Assembly: GCA_965248605.1 (NCBI GenBank)
Contig: CBDFJV010000007.1
Coordinates: 930,001-994,000 of the forward strand
Direction of reading: 5' to 3'
From: CAUZJF01 sp965248605
GTDB lineage: Bacteria > Chloroflexota > Dehalococcoidia > Lucifugimonadales > CAUZJF01
DNA: 64,000 nucleotides
Shown: positions 62,733 to 64,000 of the stretch, piece after piece
How positions within the stretch are numbered: position 1 is the stretch's first letter
Layout of the letters: every line of letters begins with the position of its first letter
The notes under the pieces: model-generated
The model's database searches: none
Told to the model about the DNA's origin: nothing
The model's input: only the letters and a program-made list of their open reading frames with translations
Translations under genes and position numbers: made by a program

Positions 62733-64000
62733 TCATGCTTTCTCCCCTGATAACGACTGTGCATCGTACATCTTCGCAAACAATCCTCCAGCCCGACTAA
62801 GGCGTTCCGGGGTGCCAGACTCAACTAGTCGTCCACGCTCTATGACTAGAATGTTGTCTGCATCGATTATAGTCTTTAGTCGGTGGGCCACCACGATGAG
62901 GGTGGACCTTCTCCTTATCGCTCGTATCACGTCGAGCAGAGCGGCTTCCGTCAGGGCGTCCAACTCTGCGGTGGGCTCGTCTAGCACCACCAATCGAGAT
63001 TCCTTGTATAGGGCTCGGGCAATGGCCATTCTCTGCCGTTCTCCACTGGACAAATCGGCTCCTCTTTCATCCAGCACGTGCGCATATCCAGAAGGTAGCT
63101 TGCTGATCAGCTCTTCTAGCTGGGCATCCCGCGTAGCCCTCTCGGCGTCTTTGATCGCAGGCCGCAGCTCGGGATATGTCACATTTGCTAGAACCGTGTC
63201 ATTCCATAGAAAGATATCTTGGGGTACGACTGCAATGTGCTTTCGGATAGAGTCCACTGAAAGATCGTGGTAATCAACGCCATCGATGTAGATTGTGCCT
63301 CCATCAGGCGGATAGAAGCCCATCAGAATATCCAGAAGTGTTGTCTTTCCCCCTCCAGTTGGTCCCACGATACCAACAAACTCGTTCGGTTTAGCGGCAA
63401 AAGAAACAGCATCGAGTGCGAATTTGCTCTGGTCGTACCGGAAACTTACGTTTCGGAATTCGATCCTAGCCCCCTCGGTTGATCGCGCTAAGCTCGCTTG
63501 CCCGTGGGTCGCCTCTTCAAGTTCGCGCCTCAACAACGTGTTAATCCTGTCAGCAGATACTTTCAGGCGTTGCGATTCTATATGGACGCCCATCAGTGAC
63601 TGCATGCCCTGATATAGACCGGGGACGTAGGCACTAAACGCAACCAGATCACCTATAGTTGCTGACTCGCTGATTACTTCAAAAGCACCGTATCCGAAGA
63701 TGAGTCCCCTGACCGAATTATGAATCATTGCGGCAATACCGAGACGAACGAGGTCGTGCAGCACTATCATCCGTGCCTTGAGTTTCCAGTGCTGCCGGAT
63801 CCATTCGGACCACCACGATTCTTCTCGAGATTGTCCCCGGAAGGCCTTCACGGTTTTCAAGCCGGGGCCGAGTACCTGATTAAGGTAAGCTTCACCAGAA
63901 GCAAGCAGATCTGTGAAGTCGCTGTCCAATTTCCCGGACCTTTTTGCCACGGCTCTTGTAAGAAGCAAAGACAGCGGGAATGCTAACAGGGAGACCAGTG
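62733..64000 (-). CDS. ABC transporter, fused membrane and ATPase domains (lasso D-type), 5' partial
   Basis: The frame is open to the window edge (LLAFPLSLLLTRAVAKRSGK before the first usable codon at 63968), so the N-terminal membrane half lies outside. Present are the last TM segments, IEFRNVSFRYDQ, Walker A FVGIVGPTGGGKTTLLDIL, Q-loop AVVPQDIFLWN, signature LSSGERQRMAIARAL, Walker B RLVVLDEPTAELDA and the switch VVAHRLKTI. An exporter of the MsbA/lasso D kind, expected to release the finished peptide. It reads into the cyclase gene after 97 bases. Confidence 0.88.
   Translation of the reverse strand, partial: LVSLLAFPLSLLLTRAVAKRSGKLDSDFTDLLASGEAYLNQVLGPGLKTVKAFRGQSREESWWSEWIRQHWKLKARMIVLHDLVRLGIAAMIHNSVRGLIFGYGAFEVISESATIGDLVAFSAYVPGLYQGMQSLMGVHIESQRLKVSADRINTLLRRELEEATHGQASLARSTEGARIEFRNVSFRYDQSKFALDAVSFAAKPNEFVGIVGPTGGGKTTLLDILMGFYPPDGGTIYIDGVDYHDLSVDSIRKHIAVVPQDIFLWNDTVLANVTYPELRPAIKDAERATRDAQLEELISKLPSGYAHVLDERGADLSSGERQRMAIARALYKESRLVVLDEPTAELDALTEAALLDVIRAIRRRSTLIVVAHRLKTIIDADNILVIERGRLVESGTPERLSRAGGLFAKMYDAQSLSGEKA

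Noticed and set aside
62588..62800. Plus-strand small frame near the RiPP genes as a lasso precursor
   Set aside because: Wrong strand for the operon, no leader Thr/Gly-core junction, and it overlaps the start of the cyclase.

Overview
The window looks like a Chloroflexota genome, probably a marine SAR202/Dehalococcoidia-type bacterium. This is inferred from the gene content: glycolate oxidase next to C1 and hydroxypyruvate enzymes, many lipoproteins with Pro/Thr-rich linkers, large Ig/FN3/propeller surface proteins, DUF4012, and dispersed GTAGGGGC-type palindromes. GC content is moderately high, but the last ~5 kb reads visibly more AT-rich. No rRNA, convincing tRNA or CRISPR array was found.

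Layout. 1-4974 is the 3' part of a giant surface protein in which seven-bladed FG-GAP propellers are inserted into fibronectin type III domains. 5.2-8.4 kb is a graveyard: an IS3 remnant, a toxin-antitoxin start fused to an envelope protein, and a substrate-binding protein cut by an in-frame TGA. 9.4-14 kb holds a candidate small RNA, an envelope thioredoxin-like lipoprotein with a membrane-anchored partner, and a vWA-like membrane protein. 14-16 kb has two cyclophilin lipoproteins. 16-27.5 kb is the metabolic core: a PDH-E1-like TPP enzyme, hydroxypyruvate isomerase, formate-THF ligase (fhs), chorismate synthase (aroC) and a compact glcDEF operon. Together these suggest glycolate/glyoxylate use feeding hydroxypyruvate and folate C1 pools. 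27.8-36.8 kb is an envelope polysaccharide region: O-antigen-ligase-like protein with TPRs, GDP-mannose enzyme, an apparently inactive nuclease lipoprotein, a five-unit Ig-like lipoprotein and a frameshifted DUF4012 protein.

36.8-41.5 kb carries two inverted IS1380 copies around a ~1.2 kb segment with an HTH gene pair and palindromic repeats. The right-hand copy truncates a fumarylacetoacetate-hydrolase gene. 42-45.6 kb has pyrG and rho. 46-50.6 kb has an S-layer-like secreted protein and a repeat protein with a possible GGGC-type C-terminal sorting tail.

51.3-56.5 kb is a mobile island: an intact-looking IS21 abutting a truncated IS110 (with a candidate bridge RNA), then a frameshifted replication-relaxation gene. 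A membrane-anchored Clp-N protein, possibly leaderless, follows.

58.2-64 kb, all on the minus strand, is the most interesting part. An ABC exporter (cut by the window edge), an asparagine-synthetase-like cyclase, a PqqD-type recognition protein and an HPr-kinase-like protein form a run with overlapping genes. This matches the D-C-B1-K components of a lasso-peptide (RiPP) cluster. The precursor and B2 protease were not found and would have to lie to the right of the window.
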